From the NCBI RefSeq assembly GCF_029637605.1, contig NZ_CP121261.1, forward strand, positions 2,728,001-2,792,000: a stretch of DNA of 64,000 nt, written 5' to 3'. A program made the position numbers and the translations under genes. Of the stretch, positions 34,413-42,857 are shown one piece after another. The notes below the pieces were generated by a model. The model saw only the letters and a list, made by a program, of their open reading frames with translations. It did no database searches and had not been told where the DNA came from. The DNA comes from Achromobacter spanius. Lineage in GTDB: Bacteria; Pseudomonadota; Gammaproteobacteria; Burkholderiales; Burkholderiaceae_B. Numbering within the stretch: the first letter of the stretch is position 1; each line of letters starts with the position of its first letter.

Positions 34413-35171
34413 CTAGGCGCGGCGAACGAAGCTGCGGATATCATCCATGACCGGCACCGCGGCCAGCAAGGTCAGCAGCAGCGCCAGCGGCCAGGTCGAA
34501 CCGAAGCCGAAGTGGAAGAACGAATAGGCGCCGGTCACGCCGCCCACGAAGAACAGGGTAACCATCAGGCTCAGCACGATCAGCTTGCCGCGGTCGGCAA
34601 ACACGGGCGGCTTGTGTTGCGCGTCGCTCTTGGACACGTTCCAGTAAAACAGCTTGCCCAGCTCGATGCCGATATCGGTCACCATGCCGGTGACGTGCGT
34701 CGTGCGGATCTCGGAGCGCGACACCTTGGTGATCATGGCGTTCTGCAGGCCCATGATGTAGCACAGCAGCATCACCGTGCCGGGCACATAGAACCAGCGC
34801 AGCGTCTCCAGGTTGGCGCCCAACAGGCCAAAGACCAGCAGCAGCACAGCTTCCAGCAACAGGGGCAAAGCGTACTCGCTGGCCAGGTGGGAGCGCCGCC
34901 CGAAGTTGATCAGGAACGCGGAACTGGCCGCGCCCGCCAGGAACGACAGCAACGCCGCCACGCCCTGCAACACCACCACCAGCCCGCCCAGCGCCATGTG
35001 GTCGGCCATCATGGAAACGATGCCCGACATGTGCGAGGTGTATTGCTGCACGGCCAAAAAGCCGCCCGCGTTGACCGCGCCGGCGGTAAAGGTCAGGAAG
35101 TAGGCAAGATGCCTGTTGGCTTGCGGGCTACGGCTGACCGCGGTCAGTCTGCGCAGATACGGAATGGCCAC
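34413..35171 (-). CDS. YoaK family (DUF1275) membrane protein
   Basis: 252 residues with about six hydrophobic helices. DUF1275 landmarks are YFLTFTAGAVNAGGFLAV, TSHMSGIVSMMADHMALGG, GLQNAMITKVSRSEIRTTH and VTGMVTDIGIELGK. The family is an inner-membrane protein of unknown role, possibly a transporter. It is convergent with the Tat-signal gene and appears monocistronic. Confidence 0.88.
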   Translation of the reverse strand: MAIPYLRRLTAVSRSPQANRHLAYFLTFTAGAVNAGGFLAVQQYTSHMSGIVSMMADHMALGGLVVVLQGVAALLSFLAGAASSAFLINFGRRSHLASEYALPLLLEAVLLLVFGLLGANLETLRWFYVPGTVMLLCYIMGLQNAMITKVSRSEIRTTHVTGMVTDIGIELGKLFYWNVSKSDAQHKPPVFADRGKLIVLSLMVTLFFVGGVTGAYSFFHFGFGSTWPLALLLTLLAAVPVMDDIRSFVRRA

Positions 35172-35315
35172 GCTTTTCCCTTCAAAACGTCCCGTCGAAA
35201 CGTCGCTTCAAAACAAGAGCGCTCACGGAAACGCGAAGCACATTCTAGTCGGGGACGACGCGCCGTGGACGAGGGCAATGCGGGCATCACCCCCGCAGGC
35301 GAGACTCCCGCAAGG

Positions 35316-36545
35316 TCATAACGAAAACGCCTTCAGGTTGGCAATTCGTTCGGCCAGGCCGTCCGCGCCCAGGTAGTGGCCCAGTTTGCCCGCGCGCACC
35401 TTGTGCAGATCCTCCTGGTAGCTGTTGGCCATGGCGTCGCGCACCTCGGCAAACGCGGCGGCAATCCCGTCACCGCAGGCTGCCGCGACGCGACGCGCAG
35501 CCTCGGGCGCGCCGCAGGCAACGCATCGGGCCACGCCCAGGGCATCGGCTTGGGCGCCTTGCGCCAGCAGCCGCTCGACGAGTTCCGCCGGAGGCTTGCG
35601 ATCAAAGCGATGAATGGCCGTGGCGCTGACCGCTGCGCCCGCTTGCAACAAGGCGTCGGCGGCAGCGCAGGCGTGCCGCATCAAGGCCACATCCACCGGG
35701 GTGGCGCTGCCTCGCAAGGGCTGGTCGAAGCGCATGCCCTGCTCTGCCAATTGCCGCACCAGCGCCGCGTCATCCTTGCTTATCGCGTGCTGCAAGGCCA
35801 GGCCGGCCAGACGCGGCGATTGCATCAGCGTGCCGGCCGCCAGCGGGCCACGCCAGTCCACCAACGCGCGCCGGTAGTACGCGACGAGCGCGTCGGCCAG
35901 TGCCTGCGGCATGCCATGGTCCGACACCCGTTCGTCCAGATACTCCAGCACGCGCACGCCGGGGCTATCCAGGTCGTCTTCCGGATCTGTCTCCAGGCAC
36001 AGCGCGGCAAAGGCGGCATGCAGATCCGGCGCGATCGTTGCAATGCCATCCTGTTGCAAGGCATGCGTCCAGCCGGGCAGGCCCTGCTTCCATGCCACGA
36101 TGCTGCCGGCGCGGGGGCCGGGCTCCGTCGCCACGTAGATGCGGTCGCAGTACTCAAAACCGCCTATGGGCAGATAGCGCAGCGTGCCGTTCCAGGTCTC
36201 GCCGTCTTCGGCGGCGGCGACTTCGGCGCACTCTTGTTCGTGTTCGATCCAGCCTTGCAGATCGCGATAGTGGTCGCTGCCGTCGTAGAACAGTTCGGAC
36301 CAGCTCAAGGCCTCTTCATTGCCGTCCATCCGCGCGTGCAAGTCGTAGGCCAGCTCGCCGCCAGCGGTCAGGCGCCACAGGTCGCGCAAGGCTTGTGGCA
36401 AGGGGCCGGCGCAGGCGGATTCAATGTCCGCGATGCGCGCGTCGGACAAGGGCGGCTGCACCGCGATCAGCACGCGGTTGGCGAACAGCGCAATACCGTG
36501 TTCGCGCAAGACGCGCACATCGTCGGGGGAAAACGGGTGGGTCAT
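35316..36545 (-). CDS. SMI1/KNR4-like protein with C-terminal ankyrin-type repeats
   Basis: 409 residues. The N-terminal part (about 20-175) fits the SMI1/KNR4 fold: IADIESACAGPLPQALRDLW, LTAGGELAYDLHARMDG, and YLPIGGFEYCDRIYVATEPG. From about residue 235 there are ankyrin-like helical units (GLALQHAISKDDAALVRQLAEQ in part, TPVDVALMRHACAAADALLQ). SMI1 proteins are often immunity proteins against polymorphic toxins, and ankyrin immunity proteins also exist. No toxin gene adjoins it, so an orphan immunity or scaffold role is only an idea. Confidence 0.75.
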   Translation of the reverse strand: MTHPFSPDDVRVLREHGIALFANRVLIAVQPPLSDARIADIESACAGPLPQALRDLWRLTAGGELAYDLHARMDGNEEALSWSELFYDGSDHYRDLQGWIEHEQECAEVAAAEDGETWNGTLRYLPIGGFEYCDRIYVATEPGPRAGSIVAWKQGLPGWTHALQQDGIATIAPDLHAAFAALCLETDPEDDLDSPGVRVLEYLDERVSDHGMPQALADALVAYYRRALVDWRGPLAAGTLMQSPRLAGLALQHAISKDDAALVRQLAEQGMRFDQPLRGSATPVDVALMRHACAAADALLQAGAAVSATAIHRFDRKPPAELVERLLAQGAQADALGVARCVACGAPEAARRVAAACGDGIAAAFAEVRDAMANSYQEDLHKVRAGKLGHYLGADGLAERIANLKAFSL

Positions 36546-36584
36546 CTGGCGTCTTCAGTAGTGAAAGCTGCCAGGATTCTACTA

Positions 36585-36613
36585 GCGGCCGCGCCATCCA
36601 CATGCGCGGCCGC
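36585..36613 (-). terminator. Perfect stem-loop downstream of the aldo/keto reductase gene
   Basis: GCGGCCGCGC and GCGCGGCCGC form a 10-bp perfect stem with a 9-base loop between the reductase stop at 36672 and the SMI1 gene start. No T-run on the minus strand. Confidence 0.5.
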
Positions 36614-36671
36614 CGGGCCCGGCGATCATTGCTGACGTGCGCTCGCCAGCCCCGCCCAGCCCCCGTCGCGC

Positions 36672-37718
36672 CTACTCCGCGCCTGACTCCATCAACTGCT
36701 GGCGGCGAAATTCGCCCTGGCGCACGTGCATCCAGCCGGGATACTCCGGCGGCAGCGCGCTGACCTTGTCCAGGGCCGCCAGCTCGTCTTGCGTCAGCTT
36801 GATGGTGGTTGCCGCCAGGTTGTCGTCCAACTGATCCACCCGCTTGGCGCCGATGATGACGCTGGTGACCACTTGCTGATGCAGCAGCCACGCCAGCGCC
36901 ACTTGCGCCACGGATACGCCGCGCGCATCGGCCACGGACTTGAGCGCGTCGATGCTGTCGTAGGCGCGGTCGCGGTCCACCGGCGGGAAGTCGAAGGCGG
37001 CGCGGCGGCTGCCGGCTTCGGCGGCCCCGTCGCGGCTGTACTTGCCGCTAAGCAAGCCACCAGCCAGCGGGCTCCACACCATCAGCCCGACGCCTTCGCT
37101 TTGCAGCATGGGCACGAGTTCACGTTCCAGATCGCGGCCCGCGATCGTGTAGTAGGCCTGTAGCGATTCAAAGCGCGCCAGCCCCAGGCGTTCGGCAATG
37201 CCCAGCGCCTTCATGATTTGCCAGGCCGCCCAGTTGGACACGCCCACGTAGCGCACGTGGCCGTGCTGGACCAGGGTATCCAGCGCGCGCACGGTTTCTT
37301 CAATGGGCGTGGCGGGATCGAAGCCGTGGATCTGGTAGAGGTCGATGTGATCCAGCTGCAAGCGCGACAGGCTCTTCTTCACACCGTCCAGAATGTGAGC
37401 GCGCGAATTGCCGCGCGCATTCACCCCCGCGCCAGTCGGGCCGAACACCTTCGTGGCGATGACCACGTCGTCGCGCGCCACCTTCAAATCGCGCAGGGCC
37501 TGGCCGGTGATGATTTCGGAACGGCCTTCCGAATAAACGTCCGCCGTGTCGATGAAGTTGACGCCCGCGTCCAACGCCCGGCCCACCAGCCGGTTGGCGT
37601 CTTCCTGTTGCAGGTTGCCGATCTTGCTCCACAGCTCGCCTTCGCCGCCGAAGGTCATGGTGCCCAGGCAGAGTTCCGAGACGAAAAGGCCAGTGCTGCC
37701 GAATTTCTTGTATCGCAT
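36672..37718 (-). CDS. Aldo/keto reductase
   Basis: 348 residues. The AKR catalytic tetrad is visible: Asp and Tyr in FIDTADVYSEGRSE, Lys in VVIATKVFG and His in DLYQIHGFD. VIIGAKRVDQLDDNL marks the NADPH phosphate site. It is the YajO/Tas-like AKR type reducing aldehydes or ketones with NADPH. It is divergent from an AraC regulator across 318 bp, a typical regulator-target pair. Confidence 0.92.
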   Translation of the reverse strand: MRYKKFGSTGLFVSELCLGTMTFGGEGELWSKIGNLQQEDANRLVGRALDAGVNFIDTADVYSEGRSEIITGQALRDLKVARDDVVIATKVFGPTGAGVNARGNSRAHILDGVKKSLSRLQLDHIDLYQIHGFDPATPIEETVRALDTLVQHGHVRYVGVSNWAAWQIMKALGIAERLGLARFESLQAYYTIAGRDLERELVPMLQSEGVGLMVWSPLAGGLLSGKYSRDGAAEAGSRRAAFDFPPVDRDRAYDSIDALKSVADARGVSVAQVALAWLLHQQVVTSVIIGAKRVDQLDDNLAATTIKLTQDELAALDKVSALPPEYPGWMHVRQGEFRRQQLMESGAE

Positions 37719-37848
37719 GGTTGAGCTCCTTTCAGCGGCGTCGCCGGTCCGTGCGCCCCGGGATGGGACGCCGGACGCCAGCTTGCCGGGATGGGAACAG
37801 TATGCGTCGATGAGCGGCGGCGCGCGCTGCTTGATCCTGCCCTTTTTT

Positions 37849-37886
37849 TGCCTGATTCTCTGGCAAGCGTTTCAGAGAATCAGGCA
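37849..37886. promoter_or_regulatory. Perfect 14-bp inverted repeat in the AraC/AKR divergent region
   Basis: TGCCTGATTCTCTG and CAGAGAATCAGGCA are separated by 10 bp; arm centres are 24 bp apart. It lies midway between the two divergent genes. A T-run precedes it on the plus strand and none follows on either strand, so it looks like an operator and not a terminator. Confidence 0.55.
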
Positions 37887-38036
37887 TACGCCCGATCCTC
37901 CGAACTTTTTGCCCATTTCTCCACTCCGAAAAAGGCAACTGTGCATCGCGACTAGACCGCGCATACACTGAACCCCGCCCTAATCTCTGCGGCGCCGCCG
38001 GCTTGCCTCGCGGACGGCGCGCCTTCCGGAGCCTCC

Positions 38037-39047
38037 ATGCCTATTACTACCGCTCTACCCTCTACCGCTCTACCCTCTACCGCTCGATCCGCCACCGTTC
38101 CCCCCGAAGACGCCGTCACCGCCGGCCCCTTGGACATCGCTTACGAACCGGCCCGCCGAGAGCTCCTCTGCACGCTGGACCGGATGACGGGCGATCTGGA
38201 AGGATCGCTGGACACGCCCATCGAAGGCCTCTACCTGCACCGGCTGTCGCAGCCCACCGGCGCCAAGCCGGGGCTGCAGAAAGCCGCGCTGGCGGTCATC
38301 GCGCAGGGTTCCAAACGCCTGCTGATCGGTGATGAGAGTTTCGAGTACGACCCCTTCCATTACCTGATTTCCTCGGTGGACCTGCCCGTGGTGGCAAAGG
38401 TGTCGGTGGCCAGCCCGACGCTGCCCTACCTGGGCCTGCGGCTGGATCTGAACCCCGAGGAAATCGCCGAACTGATCAGCGACGAGAACCTGCCGCCGCC
38501 GGTGCCCGCGGAAGCGTCACGCGCGCTGAGCGTGAATCCGCTGGGCGGCTCGCTGCTGGACGTGGTGCTGCGGCTGCTGCGCCTGTTGGACAGTCCGCGC
38601 GACATCCCCATCCTGGCGCCCATGGTCAAGCGCGAACTGCTGTACCGGCTGCTGATGAACGGCCAGGGCGTGGTGCTGCGCCAGTCCGTGCTGCAAGACA
38701 GCCAGTTGAACCGCGTGGCCAAGGCCATCCGCATCCTGCGCGACAACTACGCCCAGCCGCTGCGCGTGGAGGAAATCGCCCGCGACGTACACATGAGCGT
38801 GTCGTCCTTGCACCATCATTTCAAGCAGGCCACCGCCATGAGCCCGCTGCAATACCAGAAGCACCTGCGCTTGCAGGAAGCCCGCCGTCTGATGCTGAGC
38901 GATGACGCGGGCGTGGCGCTGGCCGCGCATGCCGTGGGCTACGAGAGTTCGTCGCAGTTCAGCCGCGAATACAGCCGCCTGTTCGGCACCCCGCCGCTGC
39001 GCGACAAGCAGCGCTGGAAAGAAGAATCGCTGGGCGCGGCGGCCTGA
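38037..39047 (+). CDS. AraC-family transcriptional regulator (AraC_N type)
   Basis: 336 residues. The N-terminal part (about 35-190) is the AraC_N ligand domain (LYLHRLSQPTGAKPGLQKAA, VAKVSVASPTLPYLGLRLDL). The C-terminal part has two helix-turn-helix motifs (VEEIARDVHMSVSSLHHHFK, and AAHAVGYESSSQFSREYSRLFG). Such regulators usually sit next to an alcohol dehydrogenase or AKR they activate, which matches the divergent aldo/keto reductase. The first 15 codons contain a 15-bp tandem repeat, which makes the exact start less certain. Confidence 0.9.
   Translation: MPITTALPSTALPSTARSATVPPEDAVTAGPLDIAYEPARRELLCTLDRMTGDLEGSLDTPIEGLYLHRLSQPTGAKPGLQKAALAVIAQGSKRLLIGDESFEYDPFHYLISSVDLPVVAKVSVASPTLPYLGLRLDLNPEEIAELISDENLPPPVPAEASRALSVNPLGGSLLDVVLRLLRLLDSPRDIPILAPMVKRELLYRLLMNGQGVVLRQSVLQDSQLNRVAKAIRILRDNYAQPLRVEEIARDVHMSVSSLHHHFKQATAMSPLQYQKHLRLQEARRLMLSDDAGVALAAHAVGYESSSQFSREYSRLFGTPPLRDKQRWKEESLGAAA
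38048..38085 (+). repeat. 15-bp tandem repeat at the start of the AraC gene
   Basis: Unit TACCGCTCTACCCTC occurs 2.5 times and encodes the repeated peptide ALPST. A change in copy number would keep the reading frame. Confidence 0.8.
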
Positions 39048-39071
39048 CCAAGCCGCGTTTCCCCCCCATAC

Positions 39072-39103
39072 AGGCCGGATGCAAAAATATTTGCATCCGG
39101 CCT
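39072..39103. terminator. Long perfect inverted repeat after the AraC gene
   Basis: AGGCCGGATGCAAA and TTTGCATCCGGCCT are perfect 14-bp arms with a 4-base loop, 25 bp after the AraC stop. Probably the AraC terminator. It abuts the GCATCCAAT element at 39104 and contains GCATCC itself, so it may also affect the promoter. Confidence 0.6.
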
Positions 39104-39131
39104 GCATCCAATTCGGTCTCCCGCGTGTAGT
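39104..39131 (+). promoter_or_regulatory. Candidate ECF promoter of the DUF3455 gene
   Basis: The nine bases GCATCCAAT match exactly those of the fasciclin promoter at 32065. A CGTGTAGTA stretch follows 11 bp after them. Its spacing differs from the fasciclin site, so the -10 assignment is unsure. Confidence 0.4.
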
Positions 39132-39193
39132 ACCTGTACCGGCGCGCATGGTGCGCGTCGTCTACAGACCTTTCACGTCGCTGGAGACCGCTC

Positions 39194-39757
39194 ATGAAGA
39201 CCCAACGTTCGCACCGCATCCCCGTCGTTACCGGCCTGTTCGCCGTGTCGCTCCTGGCCGCCTGCGGCTCGATGAGTTCCAAATCCATGGCCTATTCCCA
39301 AGCCAACCTGCCTGCCAGCATCCAGGTGCCGGCCGGCAACAAGGTCGCCTGGGAAACCGTGGGCGTGGGCGAAATCACCTACGAATGCCGCGCCAAGGCC
39401 GACATGAAGGACCAGGCCGAATGGGTATTCGCCGGCCCCAACGCCGCCCTGAATGACCGCATGGGCAAGCAGGTGGGCAAGTACTACGGCCCGCCCGCCA
39501 CCTGGGAAGCCATGGACGGCTCGAAAGTCACCGGTAAGCAACTGGCCGTGGCGCCGGCCGGCGACGGCAACATCCCCTACCAACTGGTGCAGGCGAATCC
39601 GGCCATGGGCGCGGGCGCGATGACGGGTGTGACCTACATCCAGCGCGTTGCGCTCAAGGGTGGCGTGGCGCCGAAGACGCCGTGCAACACGGCGATGCTG
39701 GGCCAGAAAAGCGTGGTGAAGTACCAGGCCGACTACATTTTCTGGAAGGCGAACTAA
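39194..39757 (+). CDS. DUF3455 secreted lipoprotein
   Basis: 187 residues. The signal ends in a lipobox (SLLAACGS, Cys near residue 25), so the protein is probably lipidated. The DUF3455 domain follows (QANLPASIQVPAGNKVAWE, GEITYECRA, WEAMDGSKVTGKQ, and YIQRVALKGGVAP). The family often neighbours ECF sigma factors in proteobacteria. Here it precedes sigma/anti-sigma pair 2 by 120 bp and carries a candidate ECF promoter element. Function unknown. Confidence 0.88.
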   Translation: MKTQRSHRIPVVTGLFAVSLLAACGSMSSKSMAYSQANLPASIQVPAGNKVAWETVGVGEITYECRAKADMKDQAEWVFAGPNAALNDRMGKQVGKYYGPPATWEAMDGSKVTGKQLAVAPAGDGNIPYQLVQANPAMGAGAMTGVTYIQRVALKGGVAPKTPCNTAMLGQKSVVKYQADYIFWKAN

Positions 39758-39764
39758 GCCCGCC

Positions 39765-39789
39765 GGCCCGCCGCCCCCATCGGCGGGCC
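39765..39789 (+). terminator. Stem-loop after the DUF3455 gene
   Basis: GGCCCGCCG and CGGCGGGCC form a perfect 9-bp stem with a 7-base loop, 8 bp after the stop codon. No T-run, so it may only weaken read-through into the sigma gene. Confidence 0.5.
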
Positions 39790-39877
39790 AGCGGCTGGAG
39801 AGTCCGGTAAGATGGCGCAACCTTCAACCGCGCATGGCGGGTTCGCGCGGCCGCTCCCTTACCGTCCCTGCTCTCGC

Positions 39878-40447
39878 ATGCCGAACCGCCTGACCCCGGA
39901 TTTCGATTACGAAGCTGCCCTTCAGGCTTGCGCGGCCGGCCGCCGGCCCGCGCTGGAAGCGCTGTATCGGCAAGAAGGCCCGCGCCTGCTGGGCGTGGCC
40001 CAACGACTCCTGCGCGATCGCGCTTGGGCAGAGGACATCGTGCATGACGCCTTCGTCAAGATCTGGAACCAGGCCGACACGTTCGACGCATCGCGCGGAT
40101 CGGGACGCGGCTGGGTGTACAGCATCACCCGCAACCTGGCGCTGAATGCGCTGCGCGACACCGCCCGCGAAACCGACGTTGACGACGACGCGGCCGCCGC
40201 CCTGGACGCGCGCGACGCCATCGAAGCCTGGCACGACACCCGCGACGCCTTCGACTGGCGCGCCAGCGCCGGACGCATCGGCCCCTGCCTGGAAGAACTG
40301 GAACCGGTGCGCCGCAATTGCGTGCTGCATGCCTACGTAGAGGGGCTGACGCATAGCGAAATCGCCCAGCGACTGGGCGCGCCGCTGGGCACCGTCAAGG
40401 CCTGGATCAAGCGCAGCCTGCAAGCGCTTAAGGAGTGCCTGGCATGA
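39878..40447 (+). CDS. ECF sigma factor, SigK-like (pair 2)
   Basis: 189 residues from the ATG at 39878; an upstream ATG at 39812 would add 22 residues without sigma character. Region 2: ALYRQEGPRLLGVAQRLL, AWAEDIVHDAFVKIWNQAD and GWVYSITRNLALNALRD. Region 4: EGLTHSEIAQRLGAPLGTVK, followed by AWIKRSLQALKECL. It is a paralogue of the 30804 sigma factor with the same anti-sigma arrangement (ATGA overlap). Confidence 0.92.
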   Translation: MPNRLTPDFDYEAALQACAAGRRPALEALYRQEGPRLLGVAQRLLRDRAWAEDIVHDAFVKIWNQADTFDASRGSGRGWVYSITRNLALNALRDTARETDVDDDAAAALDARDAIEAWHDTRDAFDWRASAGRIGPCLEELEPVRRNCVLHAYVEGLTHSEIAQRLGAPLGTVKAWIKRSLQALKECLA

Positions 40448-41187
40448 GCGCTCCGCAATCCTCCCATGACGAAATCGACGAACTCGCCGGCGAATACGTG
40501 CTGGGCACCTTGTCGGCCACCCAACGCCGCGACGCGCAGGCGCGCATGACGCACGACGCGGGCCTGCGCGCGGCGGTTGCACGCTGGGAAGCCAGGCTCC
40601 TGCCCTTGACGAACCTGTCCGAACCGGTTGAACCTTCGACCAGCCTTTGGCCTCGCATTACCCGCACGCTGGATATGGCACAGGCGCAGGCGCGGCCCGC
40701 TGCCAGCCTCAAGTCGAGCAGCGCGCCCAAGCCCGGCCTCTGGGACAGTCTGGCTTTCTGGCGCAGCCTGGCCGTGGGTGGCATGGCGGCTGTGCTGATC
40801 CTGGGCAGCACGCTGGCGCTGCGTCCGGTGGCCACGCCCGACGCGCCGCAATATGTGGTGGTGTTGGTGGCCCCGCAATCGCAGGCGCCCGGCTGGGTGG
40901 TGCAGGCGCAGGCTGGCCAAAGTGCCGTGCAACTGGTGCCCATCACCGCCACGGAAGTGCCGCCGGATCGTGCGCTGGAATTCTGGACCAAGGCCGACGG
41001 CTGGGCCGGCCCCGTATCGCTGGGCCTGGTCAAACCCGGCGAGCCGGTCCTGATCCCGCTGGACAAGCTGCCGCCGTTGGAACCCAACCAGCTTTTCGAG
41101 CTGACGCTTGAACCCAAGACCGGCTCGCCCATCGGCAAGCCCACCGGCCCGATTCAATTCATCGGGCGCGCGGTCAAGATGCTGTAG
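40444..41187 (+). CDS. RskA-type anti-sigma factor (pair 2)
   Basis: 247 residues. N-terminal anti-sigma segment LAGEYVLGTLSATQRRDA and WEARLLPLTNL; one membrane helix at about residues 103-122 (WRSLAVGGMAAVLILGSTLA); periplasmic RskA domain ending FELTLEPKTGSPIGKPTGPI. Same design as the 31346 product. It is convergent with the desaturase-like gene, 13 bp away. Confidence 0.92.
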   Translation: MSAPQSSHDEIDELAGEYVLGTLSATQRRDAQARMTHDAGLRAAVARWEARLLPLTNLSEPVEPSTSLWPRITRTLDMAQAQARPAASLKSSSAPKPGLWDSLAFWRSLAVGGMAAVLILGSTLALRPVATPDAPQYVVVLVAPQSQAPGWVVQAQAGQSAVQLVPITATEVPPDRALEFWTKADGWAGPVSLGLVKPGEPVLIPLDKLPPLEPNQLFELTLEPKTGSPIGKPTGPIQFIGRAVKML

Positions 41188-41200
41188 CGGGCATCACCCT

Positions 41201-42406
41201 CTAGCGCTTGCGCGCGAAGGGGTACGCCTGCTGCGCCAGGAAGGTCCCCGGCATGTCGTTATCCAGAATCCCGTAGTTCTCGGGCAAGCGCTTGCCCACG
41301 CCGCGCACGGCGGTGCCAAAGGCGTAATCGATGAACGAGAAGTGCGCGGCGTAGTTCTTGTCGATGGCTTCGGTGTCTGACGAGTGGTGCCAGTGATGGA
41401 AATCCGGCGTCACGATGATGTAGCGCAGCCAGCCCCACGGCAGCTTCACGTTGGAATGGATCAACACGGCCTGGAACCCGACGATGATGATGTAGGCATC
41501 CAGCACCGCCTTCGAAAACCCCAGCACGAACAGCACGCCCAACACCGCCACGCGCGTGATCAGCAGTTCAACAATGTGCAGGCGTGAACCGGCCAGCCAG
41601 TCCAGCGTGCGCGTGCTGTGATGCACCGCATGAAAGCGCCACATGAACGGCACCTCGTGATAGACCCGATGCGCCGCGTACTGCGCCAGGTCCGCCACCA
41701 GCACCGCCACGAACAGTTCCAGCACATAAGGCATCGACTGGATGGCCGCCTGCAAGGGCTCATACGCCGCCCAGGAAAACAGCCGGTGGATGAAGAAGTT
41801 GATGCACAGCAGCACCGCGCCCACCGACAGGTGGTTGAACAGGAAGTGCTTCATGTCCACCTGCCATTCCCCGCGAAACACGGGCTGGCCGGGATACAGC
41901 GGCGTCAACTTCTCGACGATGATGAAGACCATGCTGGACGCCAACAGATCCAGGATGAACCAGTCCAGGCCCAGGTACGGGTGGTTGCCGGTGTTGGACG
42001 AGGTCACCACCACCTGGCTACCGCCCGCCGCCACCGCGCAGCACACCAGCGCGAAGGCCGAGATGTTCAGCCAGCGCTGACGGCCCAGCACGGTATTGGC
42101 AAGCGCAATGGAGCCCGACACCAGCAGCGCGGAAAACAGCAGCGTGCGCATCGCTTCCACGGAGTAGAAAGCGCGCAGCTCCGGCGTGGTGAGATAGGCG
42201 GGAAAGTGGAAAGCCAGCACCCCCAGCACGGCCAGGATGGCCAGGAACAGGGCAATGACGCCGCTGATCATGCCGGTTCCCGGGTTGATGCGCCCGTCCT
42301 TACTGAAAAGTTCTACTACTTGCCGAACACCGGACGCGCGCTGTTTCATGTCTGCGATATGACTGACCACGGGGGCCAGAGTGTATCGCCGTGCTAAGCC
42401 GGTCAT
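41201..42406 (-). CDS. Sterol desaturase / fatty acid hydroxylase family membrane protein
   Basis: 401 residues from the ATG at 42406; an ATG at 42349 is also possible and neither has a clear ribosome site. About eight hydrophobic helices and three histidine clusters of the di-iron site: HRVYHE, HAVHHS and HHWHHS. Such enzymes hydroxylate or desaturate lipids in the inner membrane, and the substrate is unknown. The C-terminus is a short soluble tail. The gene stands alone. Confidence 0.87.
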   Translation of the reverse strand: MTGLARRYTLAPVVSHIADMKQRASGVRQVVELFSKDGRINPGTGMISGVIALFLAILAVLGVLAFHFPAYLTTPELRAFYSVEAMRTLLFSALLVSGSIALANTVLGRQRWLNISAFALVCCAVAAGGSQVVVTSSNTGNHPYLGLDWFILDLLASSMVFIIVEKLTPLYPGQPVFRGEWQVDMKHFLFNHLSVGAVLLCINFFIHRLFSWAAYEPLQAAIQSMPYVLELFVAVLVADLAQYAAHRVYHEVPFMWRFHAVHHSTRTLDWLAGSRLHIVELLITRVAVLGVLFVLGFSKAVLDAYIIIVGFQAVLIHSNVKLPWGWLRYIIVTPDFHHWHHSSDTEAIDKNYAAHFSFIDYAFGTAVRGVGKRLPENYGILDNDMPGTFLAQQAYPFARKR

Positions 42407-42601
42407 GTAATCAAACGTGAATATCAACGACAAATTCAGCGTCTGGCCGCATCGCCCTTGCGCCTGCTCAACCCGCTTGCCCCGCCCTGGCAGGGGGCGG
42501 GTTGACAATGAACAGTCGTTGGCGTGTCATGAGGACGCCGACGCTCGCCGCGCTTGGCGCGTGCCGGTCCCCGTCAACGGGTTCCCAAGAGAGAGGCCCC
42601 A

Positions 42602-42826
42602 ATGTTCCCTGAATATCGCCAACTCATTACGCAGCTGAAATCCGAGAACGCGCACTTCTCGGCCCTGTTCCAGCGTCACAACGACCTGGACCAGGAAATC
42701 CAGAATATGGAGGACGGCAAGGTGCCGTCCTCAAGCGCCCACATCGAGGTGCTGAAAAAAGAAAAACTGCTGCTCAAGGACAAGCTCTACGGCCTGCTAC
42801 GAGCGGCCGATCAAAACACCGGCTAA
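42602..42826 (+). CDS. YdcH family (DUF465) small helical protein
   Basis: 74 residues. YRQLITQLKSENAHFSALF and HNDLDQEIQNMEDG followed by VLKKEKLLLKDKLY give the two-helix DUF465 hairpin. Function unknown; members are abundant small cytosolic proteins. GAGAGGCCCCA precedes the ATG. Confidence 0.87.
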   Translation: MFPEYRQLITQLKSENAHFSALFQRHNDLDQEIQNMEDGKVPSSSAHIEVLKKEKLLLKDKLYGLLRAADQNTG

Positions 42827-42857
42827 GCCCGCGCCTGTCCGTCAAGGGCCACCTGCC

